Shown here piece by piece: positions 16,809 to 25,635 of a stretch of DNA of 64,000 bases. Position 1 is the first letter of the stretch. The number at the start of each line of letters is the position of its first letter. The notes beneath the pieces were generated by a model. The model was not told the DNA's origin. It worked only from the letters and a program-made list of their open reading frames with translations, and did no database searches. Source of the DNA: Sphingobium sp. AP49 (GTDB lineage: Bacteria > Pseudomonadota > Alphaproteobacteria > Sphingomonadales > Sphingomonadaceae); NCBI RefSeq assembly GCF_000281715.2, contig NZ_CP124576.1, forward strand, positions 4,409,501-4,473,500. Direction: 5' to 3'. The translations under genes were made by a program, and so were the position numbers.

Positions 16809-17228
16809 CTAGCCCGGCGCCTTCATGTCGATCGCCAGCCGGGTAAGGCGCGAGGCGGCAATGCGCCAGTTCCCGTCATCCCGGCGATAATCTTCATGAT
16901 AATGGCCATGGCCCAGCAGCGTGCGACCATCGGGCCAGGCCAGATGATCCTGCATCGCCCAGATCGCCATCGCATCATCACCGGCGATGGATATTTCGGG
17001 CGAATGGACATGATGGACGGTGCGCGCCGCGTCGATCGAGGCACGGACGCTGGCGATCGCGATATCGCGCCCCTCCAGCAGCGGACCGCCCGATCCGGTC
17101 GCGTCGAGCCGGAAGTCGGGCGTGAACAGCGCCGCGAAGCCGTCCCAGTCCTTGGTATCGAGCAGGCGGCAATAGCGCGCCTTGACGTTGGCGACGGCCA
17201 GCCAGTCCGCGAAATCGGGCGCGGCCAT
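16809..17228 (-). CDS. SnoaL/NTF2-like protein, coupled to upstream SDR
   Basis: A 139-residue NTF2-fold protein (SnoaL-like: NVKARYCRLLDTKDWDGF, then HHVHSPEISI and YHEDYRRDDGNWRI). The ATG at 17228 overlaps the SDR stop by one base (TGATG), so translation is coupled. Such proteins can be isomerases, dehydratases or binding partners. Here it is one of five in the window, three of them directly adjacent to an SDR. It is the last gene of the operon starting at 21969. Confidence 0.85.
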   Translation of the reverse strand: MAAPDFADWLAVANVKARYCRLLDTKDWDGFAALFTPDFRLDATGSGGPLLEGRDIAIASVRASIDAARTVHHVHSPEISIAGDDAMAIWAMQDHLAWPDGRTLLGHGHYHEDYRRDDGNWRIAASRLTRLAIDMKAPG

Positions 17229-17989
17229 CAGAAACGGAAGCCGCGCATCTGGTTGCCGCCATCGCACAATATCACCTGATTATTGACGAAGCTGCCTTCA
17301 TCCGAGGCGAGGAACAGGCCAAGATTGGCGATGTCGGCGGCGGTACCCTGACGCTTGACCGACTGCATGGCTTTCAGCCGTTCCCAATTTTCGGGCGCAA
17401 CGCCGTCCAGCGCCGCTTCGGTTTCCATCAGGCCGGGCGCTATGCCGACACAGCGTATCTCGTCCTGACCAAACTGCATCGCCATCGCATGGGTGAAGAT
17501 GTTGAGCGACGCCTTGGTGATGCCATAGGCCGTGGCGGGATTGTAGCTGGCCATCGACGATTTGTTGATGATGACGCCCTTCGCCTTCGCCAGCGCCGGC
17601 CGCAGCGCTTCGGCCAACAGCAATGGACCGATGGTGTTGACTGCGAAATAATGCTGCCACTTGGCCTGGCCGAGGCCGAAGAAACCGCGCGCAATCTCAC
17701 CCAGATGCAGGCCCGCATTGTTGATGAGCACGTCGAGCCGGTCGTGCGCGCTCAGCACATCGGCTGCAAAGGCATGGATATCGGCCTCGACGCTCATATC
17801 GACGCGGTGAACGGAGGCGGTGGCACCAATCTGCTCGACCAGCGCCTTGCTCTCGGCAAGGCCCGCTTCGTTGATGTCAGCCAGGATGAGATGCGCGCCT
17901 TCGCCGCCAAAGGCCAGCGCATAGGCCCGGCCCAGCCCCGCCGCACCGCCCGTCACCAGCACGGTCTTGCCCACGAAACGTTCCGCCAT
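17228..17989 (-). CDS. Short-chain dehydrogenase/reductase
   Basis: A 253-residue SDR with TGGAAGLGRA, NNAGLHLGE, Ser in NKSSMASY and the active site YGITK; the C-terminus VILCDGGNQMRGFRF is intact. It lies 27 bases downstream of the TIM-barrel gene and is translationally coupled to the NTF2-like gene. The operon also has an acyl-CoA ligase and an AcuI-type reductase, so its role is probably oxidation or reduction of a hydroxy or keto intermediate of the acyl chain. Confidence 0.9.
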   Translation of the reverse strand: MAERFVGKTVLVTGGAAGLGRAYALAFGGEGAHLILADINEAGLAESKALVEQIGATASVHRVDMSVEADIHAFAADVLSAHDRLDVLINNAGLHLGEIARGFFGLGQAKWQHYFAVNTIGPLLLAEALRPALAKAKGVIINKSSMASYNPATAYGITKASLNIFTHAMAMQFGQDEIRCVGIAPGLMETEAALDGVAPENWERLKAMQSVKRQGTAADIANLGLFLASDEGSFVNNQVILCDGGNQMRGFRF

Positions 17990-18016
17990 CCTCTGTCTCC
18001 TATTCTGATTGAAACC

Positions 18017-18898
18017 TTATTGCCCGCGCAGATAGGCCATGGCGCCCCGCGCAGCGGCCAACCCGTCCTCGGGATTATCGACCTCGACATAGCCGGTCGC
18101 GCGGGTGCGTTGGCCGATGCGCGGCATCAGCGCGGCATAGTCCATCTCGCCTCGGCCGGGCGCGACCGCATGATCGGTGATCGCCGTGCCTCGCGTCCGA
18201 TCGATATCCTTGAGATGAATCGACACCACCCGTGGCCCCAGCGCCTTCAACAGGTCGAGCGGCGCCACCCCGGCATACCAGGCCCAGGCCAGATCGACCT
18301 CGAACGAGAGCAGGTCCGGCGCGATCCGGCTGGCCATCAGGTCGAGCGGGCGATCACCGTCAAGCGGCAACAGGTCATACCAATGATTATGATAGGCAAG
18401 CGTCAGGCCGGCCGCCTTCGCCTTTTCGCCCAGTGCCGCAAGTTGGGGGATATAGGTGTCGAGCGCGGCACGGGTCGTCTGCCCCAGGGTGCGGCTGGCG
18501 ATGAAGATCGGCGCGGTGGTCAGCGCGACGATGCGGGCACCGATCGCCGCCGCTTGATCGAACTGTCGGTCATAGTCACCGCCGCGCACGCCGAGCCGGA
18601 CCACCCCCACCGCCATGCCCGCGTCGCGCACCATCTGCGCCTTGTCCTGCGGCGTGGGTTCGGACGGATCATTGGCGACATAGGAGGCCAGGCGAAAGCC
18701 GAATAGGCCATAGCCCATGGCCGCCACGGCGCGCAGCGTGCCGGCATAATCGCGCGTCAGTTCCTTGCGCACCGTCGTATCCGCCAGCCCCAGCATCGGG
18801 GTGCGAGGTTTCGCCTGTGCATACCCGGCCAGCATCAGCGATGCACCACCGCCCAGCAGCAGCGCGCGGCGTTCGAGAGGATAGGCCTTCCCGGTCAT
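18017..18898 (-). CDS. Tat-exported TIM-barrel, sugar phosphate isomerase/epimerase family
   Basis: A 293-residue xylose-isomerase-like TIM barrel. The N-terminus LERRALLLGGGASLMLAGY with an AQA cleavage site looks like a Tat signal peptide, so the protein should be periplasmic. Metal-ligand segments are visible as TLAYHNHWYD, FEVDLAW, VSIHLKD and GYVEVDNP. This combination (Tat signal plus AP_endonuc_2-type barrel) occurs in secreted epimerase or isomerase-like proteins of unknown substrate. It overlaps the upstream NTF2-like gene by 4 bases (ATGA). An exported enzyme inside a CoA-pathway operon is odd. Confidence 0.82.
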   Translation of the reverse strand: MTGKAYPLERRALLLGGGASLMLAGYAQAKPRTPMLGLADTTVRKELTRDYAGTLRAVAAMGYGLFGFRLASYVANDPSEPTPQDKAQMVRDAGMAVGVVRLGVRGGDYDRQFDQAAAIGARIVALTTAPIFIASRTLGQTTRAALDTYIPQLAALGEKAKAAGLTLAYHNHWYDLLPLDGDRPLDLMASRIAPDLLSFEVDLAWAWYAGVAPLDLLKALGPRVVSIHLKDIDRTRGTAITDHAVAPGRGEMDYAALMPRIGQRTRATGYVEVDNPEDGLAAARGAMAYLRGQ

Positions 18899-19308
18899 TC
18901 CACCCGCGCAAAGGCGATGCGCGCGATGCGCCAGCCCGCCGGAGTCATGCGAAAGGCATCGGCATAACGGCCCATCACCGTATCAACCATGCCGCCATCG
19001 CGCCGCTTGAGCTTGACCAGCACGGTCCAGTCACCCGTCGCCCTATTCCCGTCGACCTCGATCCGGGGCGAATGGAGCATGTGCAGCAGCCAATGGCTGT
19101 TGCCGGCAATGGCCGTGCAGAGGAAATCGATGATCGCGTCGGCGCCATGCAGCGGGACGAGGCCATAGTCCCCGGCGAAATCGGCCGTGAAGATATCCGC
19201 AAACAGCAACCGTGCCCGGTCCGGGGCCTGCGCCGCCAGATCCGCCGCCGCGCAATAGCGCGCCTTGAGATTGGCGATCGCCAGGGCCTGCCCGGCCGGG
19301 TCGGTCAC
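18895..19308 (-). CDS. SnoaL/NTF2-like protein
   Basis: A 137-residue NTF2-fold protein (IANLKARYCAAADLA at the start, LHMLHSPRIEVDG in the middle, RMTPAGWRIARIAF at the end). It overlaps the acyl-CoA ligase upstream and the TIM-barrel gene downstream by 4 bases each, so it is firmly part of this operon. Related in layout to the protein encoded at 16809-17228. The function is unknown; ketosteroid-isomerase-like or SnoaL-like chemistry is possible. Confidence 0.85.
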   Translation of the reverse strand: MTDPAGQALAIANLKARYCAAADLAAQAPDRARLLFADIFTADFAGDYGLVPLHGADAIIDFLCTAIAGNSHWLLHMLHSPRIEVDGNRATGDWTVLVKLKRRDGGMVDTVMGRYADAFRMTPAGWRIARIAFARVE

Positions 19309-20981
19309 GCCGCCTCGACCTCCAGCCGCTTGACCACCAGCGCCTTCAAATCGGCGGTCTTGATCTTCGCGCTGCCGGTCAGGGCCAGATCATCCTCGGC
19401 AAAAAACAGGACTCGGCGGGGTACCTTGAAGCTCGCCAGCTGTTCCTTGGCGAAGCCGCGAATGCCGTCCTCGTCCAGTGCGGCATCGTCATGCGGGACG
19501 ATGCAGGTCACGACCAGTTCGCCCAACGTCTCATGGGGCACGCCGACGGTCTGGGTGACCTTGACGCCCGGACAGGTCTTGATGACGCTGTCGATCTCGA
19601 TCGGCGAAACATTGGCGCCACCGGTCTTGATGATGTCGTTGAGCCGGCCTTCCCAGTGCAGCCGACCTTCCGCGTCGAACCAGCCGCCGTCGCCGGTGCG
19701 GAAAAAGCCCTCGGCATCAAGCGATTCATCGAGCGGGATGCCGACATAGCCGAGCATCAGCGTCGGTCCCTTGACCGCGATCTCGCCCCGTTCGCCAAGC
19801 GGCACGACCGCGCCGGTCAGCGGATCGACGATCTTGAAGACATTGCCGGGCAACGGCGCCCCATGGCTGCCGGCGATCCGCGCCTCAGGCGTGCCCGAGG
19901 GGAAGATCGAGCTGATGGTGAAAGTCTCGGTATTGCCATAGGCGGCCATCGGCTCCTGCCAGTCGGTACTGACGCTGGGATGGCGGCCGAGCGGATTGGC
20001 CGGGTTCACATAATAGAGCGAGGAGAGATCGACATCAGCCCAGTTGGCCGCTGCCTCCAGCTGCGCCCATTGGTGCGGCCAGGCGAACGCCATGGTCGCC
20101 TTTTCCGTTTCCATCAGGCTCAATGCCTCGGCCGGCTGGAAGGTCTGCTGCAGAATCAGGCTGCCACCGCCGGTCAATGCGCCCCCGATCGCCATGCAGA
20201 AATTACCCGACCAGAAGAAACCGTTGGCCGACCAGGCGCGGGCATCGGGCTTGGCCTGAAGGAAGCGCTTCCAGCGCCAGAGCTGCAGGGTCGGACCACG
20301 ATGGGCGCTGATGATGCCCTTGGGCTTGGCGGTAGAGCCGGAGGAAAAGAAGAGCACGCCCGGATCGGCCGGCATGACGGTGGCGGCAGTCGCATCGACC
20401 AGCGCCTGGTCGACCGCGTCACCGTGCGCGAGGAAAGCGTCCCAGCCCTCAATCCGGCCCATCGCCCCATCGACGGCGGCAAGATGGCGCAGGAAGGGGA
20501 AGCGGGTGGAAACCAGCCGCCCTTCGCCCGCGCCACCGATCGCCGGCTCCAGATCGGCCAGGATCGCGCCGAAATCCTTCTTGAGCACGCTGCGTTCGAG
20601 CAGCAGCACCGAACAGGCTGAGGACTGGACCAGATGGTCGAGTTCGGCCGGGGTCGAGAAGGTGCTGAGCGTGGCGGCAACGCCGCCCGCCAGCGCGACA
20701 CCGAACACGGCAGACAGAAATTCCGGCCGGTTCGTCATCAGCACGCCAACGCGGGTACCCTTGCCGACGCCACAGGCGATCAGCGATCGGGCAACGGCAT
20801 TGGCCTGCGCCCACAGATCGCCATGGGTCCAGCGGACCACGGCATCGGGTCCGTGAAAGACCAGCGCCTCCCGCTCGGCATGGGCCTGCGTGACCTCACG
20901 CAGCCAGCCGCCGAGCGTCAGCGTGCCGAGGCCTTCCTCTTCAGTCAGAGGCGGGCCGGCGACGATCGAGAGCGCAGTCAT
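19305..20981 (-). CDS. AMP-dependent acyl-CoA synthetase
   Basis: A 558-residue adenylate-forming enzyme. The ATP-binding loop SSGSTAKPKG is near residue 215, the hinge region GGWFDAEGRLHWEGR with NDIIKTGG follows, and the catalytic Lys lies in LTGSAKIKT close to the C-terminus. It converts a carboxylic acid to its CoA thioester using ATP. It follows the AcuI-like reductase by 4 bases and overlaps the NTF2-like gene. It is probably one of two substrate-activating ligases in the region, together with the one at 41.6-43.1 kb. Confidence 0.93.
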   Translation of the reverse strand: MTALSIVAGPPLTEEEGLGTLTLGGWLREVTQAHAEREALVFHGPDAVVRWTHGDLWAQANAVARSLIACGVGKGTRVGVLMTNRPEFLSAVFGVALAGGVAATLSTFSTPAELDHLVQSSACSVLLLERSVLKKDFGAILADLEPAIGGAGEGRLVSTRFPFLRHLAAVDGAMGRIEGWDAFLAHGDAVDQALVDATAATVMPADPGVLFFSSGSTAKPKGIISAHRGPTLQLWRWKRFLQAKPDARAWSANGFFWSGNFCMAIGGALTGGGSLILQQTFQPAEALSLMETEKATMAFAWPHQWAQLEAAANWADVDLSSLYYVNPANPLGRHPSVSTDWQEPMAAYGNTETFTISSIFPSGTPEARIAGSHGAPLPGNVFKIVDPLTGAVVPLGERGEIAVKGPTLMLGYVGIPLDESLDAEGFFRTGDGGWFDAEGRLHWEGRLNDIIKTGGANVSPIEIDSVIKTCPGVKVTQTVGVPHETLGELVVTCIVPHDDAALDEDGIRGFAKEQLASFKVPRRVLFFAEDDLALTGSAKIKTADLKALVVKRLEVEAA

Positions 20982-20985
20982 CGGC

Positions 20986-21969
20986 TTAGCGGTTGACGTC
21001 GACGATGACGCGGCCGCGCACCTTGCCCGCGAGCAGATCGGCCGCGACGCCGATCGACTCGCCCAGGCTGACTTCCTGCGCGATCACTTCCAGCAATGCC
21101 GGGTCGAGATCGCGCGCCAGCCGCGCCCAGGCGGCCAGGCGCGACGCCTTGGGTGCCATCACGCTGTCGACGCCGAGCAGGCGCACGCCGCGCAGGATGA
21201 AGGGCATGACGGTCGCCGGGAAATCGGCGCCCTGGGCGAGGCCACAGGCCGCGACCGCGCCACCATAGCGGGTCTGGGCGCAGGCATTGGCAAGGGTGAA
21301 GCTGCCGACCGAATCGACGACGCCGGCCCAACGCTCCTTCTGCAGCGGCTTGCCCTTTTCCGACAGTTCGGCGCGGTCGATCACGCCATCGGCGCCCAGC
21401 GTCTTGAGATAGTCGCCCTCGGCCGACTTGCCGGTGGAACCGATCACGGTGAAGCCCGCCTTCTTGAGCAGGGCGACGGCAACGCTGCCGACCCCACCGG
21501 TGGCGCCAGTGACCAGGATCTCGCCCTGGTCCGGGGTCACGCCCGCCTTCACCAGCGCCTCGACGCAGAGCGCCGCCGTGTAACCGGCCGTGCCGATCGC
21601 CATCGCCTGCTTGGGCGTAAAGGCAGTGGGCAGCGGTACCAGCCAGTCGCCCTTCAACCGGGCAACCTGAGAGAGGCCACCCCAATGGCCTTCACCCACG
21701 CCCCAGCCGTTCAGCACCACCTTGTCGCCGGCCTTCCAGTCGCCATGGTCGGAGCTGCGGACGGTGCCGACCAGATCGATGCCCGGCACCATCGGGAATT
21801 TGCGCACCACCGGTGAGGCGCCGGTGATCGCCAGCCCATCCTTGTAGTTCAGGGTCGAATAATCGACATCAATCGTGACATCGCCCTCGGGCAGCTGGGC
21901 CTCATCGACCCGGGCGAGCGAGACGCTCTGCTTGTCGTCGGTCTTTTCGATCAGGATGGCAGAGAACAT
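20986..21969 (-). CDS. acuI: Acrylyl-CoA reductase-like medium-chain reductase (AcuI/YhdH family)
   Basis: A 327-residue zinc-free MDR reductase. [10 protein letters not shown] and [13 protein letters not shown] at the N-terminus are hallmarks of the AcuI/YhdH group; the NADPH motif is [13 protein letters not shown]. Family members reduce acrylyl-CoA to propionyl-CoA, relevant where propionyl units are released or acrylyl-CoA must be detoxified. It heads the ligase-NTF2-TIM-barrel-SDR operon and lies 42 bases downstream of a TetR gene on the same strand. Assignment to the family is strong; the physiological substrate is inferred. Confidence 0.88.
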   Translation of the reverse strand: MFSAILIEKTDDKQSVSLARVDEAQLPEGDVTIDVDYSTLNYKDGLAITGASPVVRKFPMVPGIDLVGTVRSSDHGDWKAGDKVVLNGWGVGEGHWGGLSQVARLKGDWLVPLPTAFTPKQAMAIGTAGYTAALCVEALVKAGVTPDQGEILVTGATGGVGSVAVALLKKAGFTVIGSTGKSAEGDYLKTLGADGVIDRAELSEKGKPLQKERWAGVVDSVGSFTLANACAQTRYGGAVAACGLAQGADFPATVMPFILRGVRLLGVDSVMAPKASRLAAWARLARDLDPALLEVIAQEVSLGESIGVAADLLAGKVRGRVIVDVNR

Positions 21970-22011
21970 GCGGTCGGTCCTTTTTGATGATGGAGCGGGA
22001 GACGGTCGCGG

Positions 22012-22692
22012 CTAAGCCTTGGCAACCGCCGGAAGCGGGTCGGGGATGCGGCCCAGCCGCTCCATGATGTCGGGAAAGGCCTCGCTGCGCATCGATCCGA
22101 ACATGCACAGGCGCAGGCATTCCTGGGCGAGGCGACGGCCAAGCGTCCGGCGCTCCTTGTCACCCTTGGCATGCGAGCGTGCCCAGATCGGCCAGAGGAA
22201 GGCGCCGGCCAGCATCAGCACCGACAGCACCTCGGCATCGACATTTTCTTCGGCGAGATCACTGTTGGCAAAGCGCTGCAGCGACCCCTCATATTCGCGC
22301 CAGAAGGGATCGGCCATTGGATCGGGCGAGGCGAGCAGTTGCAGCAGCCAGATGCGGCACAACTCGGGATTTTCCATGGCGAACAGCGCCAGCCGGTCGG
22401 TGGTGTCGGCAATGTCGACCTCCTCCACCCGCCGCTCCCCGATCGTCCCGGGATCGCCAAAGACGGCACGGAACATCCGGTCCGACACCCAGTCGGCGGT
22501 CGCCGCGATCAACTTTTCGCGCGTTTCAAAATGCTGGTATGCGGTACCGCGATTGACGCCGGCCAGATTGGCGACTTCGGACAGGCTGATCCCCTCCGGT
22601 CCGTCCTTGGCGAGCAGCGCGCGGGCCGCCTCCAGGATGGCCTCGCGGGTCGCCGCCGGGTCGCGTGCGCGCCTCTTCCGATTGTCCGTCAT
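22012..22692 (-). CDS. TetR/AcrR family transcriptional regulator
   Basis: A 226-residue regulator. The N-terminus is basic (NRKRRARD), and the helix-turn-helix is at about residues 15-60 (REAILEAARALLAKDG, EVANLAGVNRGTAYQHFETRE). ATG at 22692. It lies directly upstream of the AcuI-ligase operon on the same strand and probably regulates it. A small inverted repeat GATCA-7-TGATC at 22720-22736, 28 bases before the start codon, could be its own operator. Confidence 0.9.
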   Translation of the reverse strand: MTDNRKRRARDPAATREAILEAARALLAKDGPEGISLSEVANLAGVNRGTAYQHFETREKLIAATADWVSDRMFRAVFGDPGTIGERRVEEVDIADTTDRLALFAMENPELCRIWLLQLLASPDPMADPFWREYEGSLQRFANSDLAEENVDAEVLSVLMLAGAFLWPIWARSHAKGDKERRTLGRRLAQECLRLCMFGSMRSEAFPDIMERLGRIPDPLPAVAKA

Positions 22693-22719
22693 GCTGCCTT
22701 ACCTCGATCGATCATCCAG

Positions 22720-22736
22720 CACCTATAATGATCAGC
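22720..22736. promoter_or_regulatory. Inverted repeat upstream of TetR gene
   Basis: GATCA and TGATC separated by seven bases, 28 bases upstream of the TetR start codon. It is short, so it is only a candidate autoregulatory site. Confidence 0.3.
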
Positions 22737-22854
22737 GCTGTTGATCGGCTCCATCCCTGCCTGCTCCGGAGCGAGAGTCAATCGCCGCCCCCGATGGCAG
22801 CGCCCGGGCGTAGGGTTCATCGCTCCCGCGAAGGGAGCCTGCCCTGAAATGCCA

Positions 22855-22886
22855 ATCGGCCGGGCAGCTTGAGCTGCCCGGCCGAT
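22855..22886 (-). terminator. Strong hairpin downstream of TonB receptor gene
   Basis: A perfect 15-base-pair inverted repeat (arms ATCGGCCGGGCAGCT and its complement, 2 unpaired bases between) begins 25 bases after the stop codon of the receptor. The flanking sequence has few Ts, so the hairpin may stabilise the 3' end as well as terminate. Confidence 0.7.
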
Positions 22887-22911
22887 CTGGAATTTCCTTG
22901 GGATGCGCGGA

Positions 22912-25344
22912 TCAGCGCGAGCCAAAAGCGAAGCGCAGATTGACACCGATTTCGCGCGGCGGCGTGACCGTGGCACCGGTATAGGTGCTGGTATAGGTCG
23001 CCGCGACGGTCGGCGGAGTGCCGCCCGTAACCTGCTGATAGGGCGTGAACAACGGCGTCGTCCGGGTCAGAACCTTGGTCGTGTCGAACAGGTTCTTGGC
23101 GAACAGGGAGATTTCCCAGCCGCCATCCGGCGATCGGATACCGGCATAGAGATTGACCAGTGCATAGGCGCTGACATCGTCATAATTATTGCCCGGATCA
23201 CCCTGCGACTTGCCATTATAATTGAGCAGGCCACGAATGAAGCCATCCATGGCGCTCGAAAGGCTGGCGCGATATTCGGTCTGCAGCGTCGCCGTGATCG
23301 GCGGCAGGAATGCCGCACGCTGGCTCACCTGACATGCCGACAAATTGTCGGAGCCGACCGCCGCCTGCAACTGCGCCAGGCTAGGCGCATTGCCGACTGG
23401 ATCGGGGATGCCGTCGCCGTTCAGGTCGTTGCACGGGATGGTCCCGTTCTTGATCTTGCCGAGCGAATAGCTGCCGGTCAGATTGACGTTCCAGCTGCGG
23501 GTGATGTCGAAGCCCAGTTCGCTTTCCACGCCGTTCACCTCGACCGGGACTGCGCCCACGAAGTTGAACGAGGCGACCTGCTGCGCTGTGCCGGTCACCT
23601 GGCCGGCCGCATTGCGGACGGCGACGGTGTTCACATAGTAAACGCCGGTGTTGGGCACGCGATAGGGGAAGTTCTTATACTTCTGATGATAGGCGGTGAC
23701 GTTGAAGCGCGCGCGGCCACCCATCAACGTGCTCTTGAAGCCCAGTTCGTAGGATTTGGACGTTTCCGGCGGCAGATTGGTGAAGGATTGCTCCAGCGCC
23801 GACGGGGCGATGTTGAAGTCACCCACGACGTTGATGCCGGGACGGAACGAGCTTCCGGTCGAGGCATAGACCAGGAAGTTGGGCGAGAAATTATGCTTCA
23901 ACGACGCATTGTAGATCAGCTTGTCGGTGTCCTGCACATCCGAAGAAATGGTGTTGCCATTGACGATCGTCTGGGCGTCCGACTTGTAGCTGATCTGGCG
24001 CAGACCGCCCGACAATTCGGTCGCCTCGCCAAAATGAGCGGTCAGATTGCCGAAGAAGGACTGTTCGTGCGACGTGCCGGCGCGTTCGACATTGGTCTGC
24101 ACCACCTGCAGGATCACCGGCGGCGCACCGGGGCGCAGCACGCCACCAACGATGGTCGGCGAGGTCAGGTGGGTCGGCGGATCGAGCTTGTCGTCGAAGA
24201 AGCCGACCACATAGTCGAACATGCCCAGGACACGTTCTTCGTTCTGCAAGCGGATTTCATGCGAGGTTTCCTTGGCGATCGTATCGGTCACCTGGTTGAC
24301 GTCGCGGCCGACGAAGAAATTGCCATCGTCGACATTGTCGGTCGAATGGAATTTCTGCTTCGTATACATGCCCTGATAGATCAGGCGCTGACCCGCAAAG
24401 CCGGCTTCCGCACGCCAGTTGAAAATGTCGAAACGCTGATTGACGATGCGCGGCTGCTCCTGGATCGACTGGCGATCCTTGGCGGTGATCAGGACCGGGC
24501 TGGGCGCTGCATCCGGATTGGCTTCGCTAAAGGAAATCGCCTGATCATAGGTCCGCGCGTCGCGGTCCATATATTGATAGGTGCCTTCAAACTTCAACCA
24601 GTCGGTTGGCTCGATCGTGCCGACGACGCGGGCGCTTTTCGTGCGCGACCAGGGGTTGGCGGCACCGGCCGTGCGGACCAGCGGGGTGATGCGGTCGGCA
24701 TCATCCTCGTTCCAGACGCCCGACACGCGGATGCCCGCCACGCCCTCGATGACCGGCACGTTCAGGCCGCCCTTGAAGTTCAGCGTCCCGATATTGTTGC
24801 CGGTCCAGTCGATGAAACCGCCCAGCTGGTTGAGGTCCGGCTTGCGGGTGGTGATGGTGATCGAACCCGACGGCGAGGCGCGGCCGCGCAGCGTACCCTG
24901 CGGTCCGCGCTGCACTTCGATCTGGCCGATATCATACATCTGCTGCAGCACCGCGCCAGGAGACAGCGGGGCGTCGTTGAAATAGAATTGGATGGTGCCG
25001 CTGTTGCCGCTGGCATTGGCATCGAAATTGACGCCGCGCAGTCGGGCATTGCCGCCGATGCCATTGGCATTGGTGGTGAGCTCCAGGCCGGGCGCCAGCG
25101 CCTGCACTTCGTTGAAGGTACGGATGTTGAGGTTGCCGATCGCCTGCTCGGTGACGGCGTTCACAACGGCCGGAACGTCCTGCACGTCCTCGCCGCGACG
25201 GCGGGCTTCGACGATGATGGTGGGTACGTCATAGGTTGGTTCGGTCGCGGCGGCCTGTTCAGGCGCCTGGGCCAGCGCCGGCGTGGCCACGGCCATCGCG
25301 GCGATGCTCGCACCGACCAAATAATAAGCGGACATGCGATTCAT
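22912..25344 (-). CDS. TonB-dependent outer-membrane receptor
   Basis: An 810-residue receptor. The signal peptide is residues 1-25 (cleavage after ALA), followed by a TonB-box-like TIIVEARRRG. The plug domain comes next (DVPAVVNAVTEQAIGNLNI, then VQRGPQGTLRGRASPSGSI, the conserved plug end). The 22-strand barrel ends in GVNLRFAFGSR. It should import a bulky substrate, probably the compound degraded by the surrounding enzymes. Sphingomonads use many such receptors for non-siderophore substrates. GGAGG lies upstream of the ATG, and the promoter region has a perfect palindrome (25374-25391). Confidence 0.95.
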   Translation of the reverse strand: MNRMSAYYLVGASIAAMAVATPALAQAPEQAAATEPTYDVPTIIVEARRRGEDVQDVPAVVNAVTEQAIGNLNIRTFNEVQALAPGLELTTNANGIGGNARLRGVNFDANASGNSGTIQFYFNDAPLSPGAVLQQMYDIGQIEVQRGPQGTLRGRASPSGSITITTRKPDLNQLGGFIDWTGNNIGTLNFKGGLNVPVIEGVAGIRVSGVWNEDDADRITPLVRTAGAANPWSRTKSARVVGTIEPTDWLKFEGTYQYMDRDARTYDQAISFSEANPDAAPSPVLITAKDRQSIQEQPRIVNQRFDIFNWRAEAGFAGQRLIYQGMYTKQKFHSTDNVDDGNFFVGRDVNQVTDTIAKETSHEIRLQNEERVLGMFDYVVGFFDDKLDPPTHLTSPTIVGGVLRPGAPPVILQVVQTNVERAGTSHEQSFFGNLTAHFGEATELSGGLRQISYKSDAQTIVNGNTISSDVQDTDKLIYNASLKHNFSPNFLVYASTGSSFRPGINVVGDFNIAPSALEQSFTNLPPETSKSYELGFKSTLMGGRARFNVTAYHQKYKNFPYRVPNTGVYYVNTVAVRNAAGQVTGTAQQVASFNFVGAVPVEVNGVESELGFDITRSWNVNLTGSYSLGKIKNGTIPCNDLNGDGIPDPVGNAPSLAQLQAAVGSDNLSACQVSQRAAFLPPITATLQTEYRASLSSAMDGFIRGLLNYNGKSQGDPGNNYDDVSAYALVNLYAGIRSPDGGWEISLFAKNLFDTTKVLTRTTPLFTPYQQVTGGTPPTVAATYTSTYTGATVTPPREIGVNLRFAFGSR

Positions 25345-25373
25345 ATAAAAAGCCTCCCCATAATGAACATCAC

Positions 25374-25391
25374 GTTGACTATTTGGTCAAC
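25374..25391. promoter_or_regulatory. Palindrome in TonB-receptor promoter
   Basis: GTTGAC-6-GTCAAC, a perfect inverted repeat 30 bases upstream of the receptor start. On the minus strand the outer half is part of a TTGACC -35-like element with TTCATT about 17 bases further on, so a repressor bound here would block transcription. The 291-base gap (25345-25635) shows no gene. Confidence 0.5.
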
Positions 25392-25635
25392 CGCAATGCA
25401 GTGCTGTTTTTTTGGTATCGTTGATTCGCGTTATGCCCGATATCGACGGGACTAGAAGCCCAGAGCCCATGAAATGGCGGACATATCGCCATCGCGATTC
25501 TCAGCATCATCACTGATCCCCAGGGCGATTTGCTTCCCCGCCATGTGGCGCTCATCGGCTGCGCCGGACATGATCGACCCCGTGCCGATATGGCGACGAC
25601 GTCCTGGCGGGCGCGACACATGATGGGAGAGGAAG

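Noticed and set aside
22903..25455. 850-codon open frame opposite the TonB receptor
   Set aside because: The receptor on the other strand has signal peptide, plug and barrel motifs; the antisense product has no recognisable domain.
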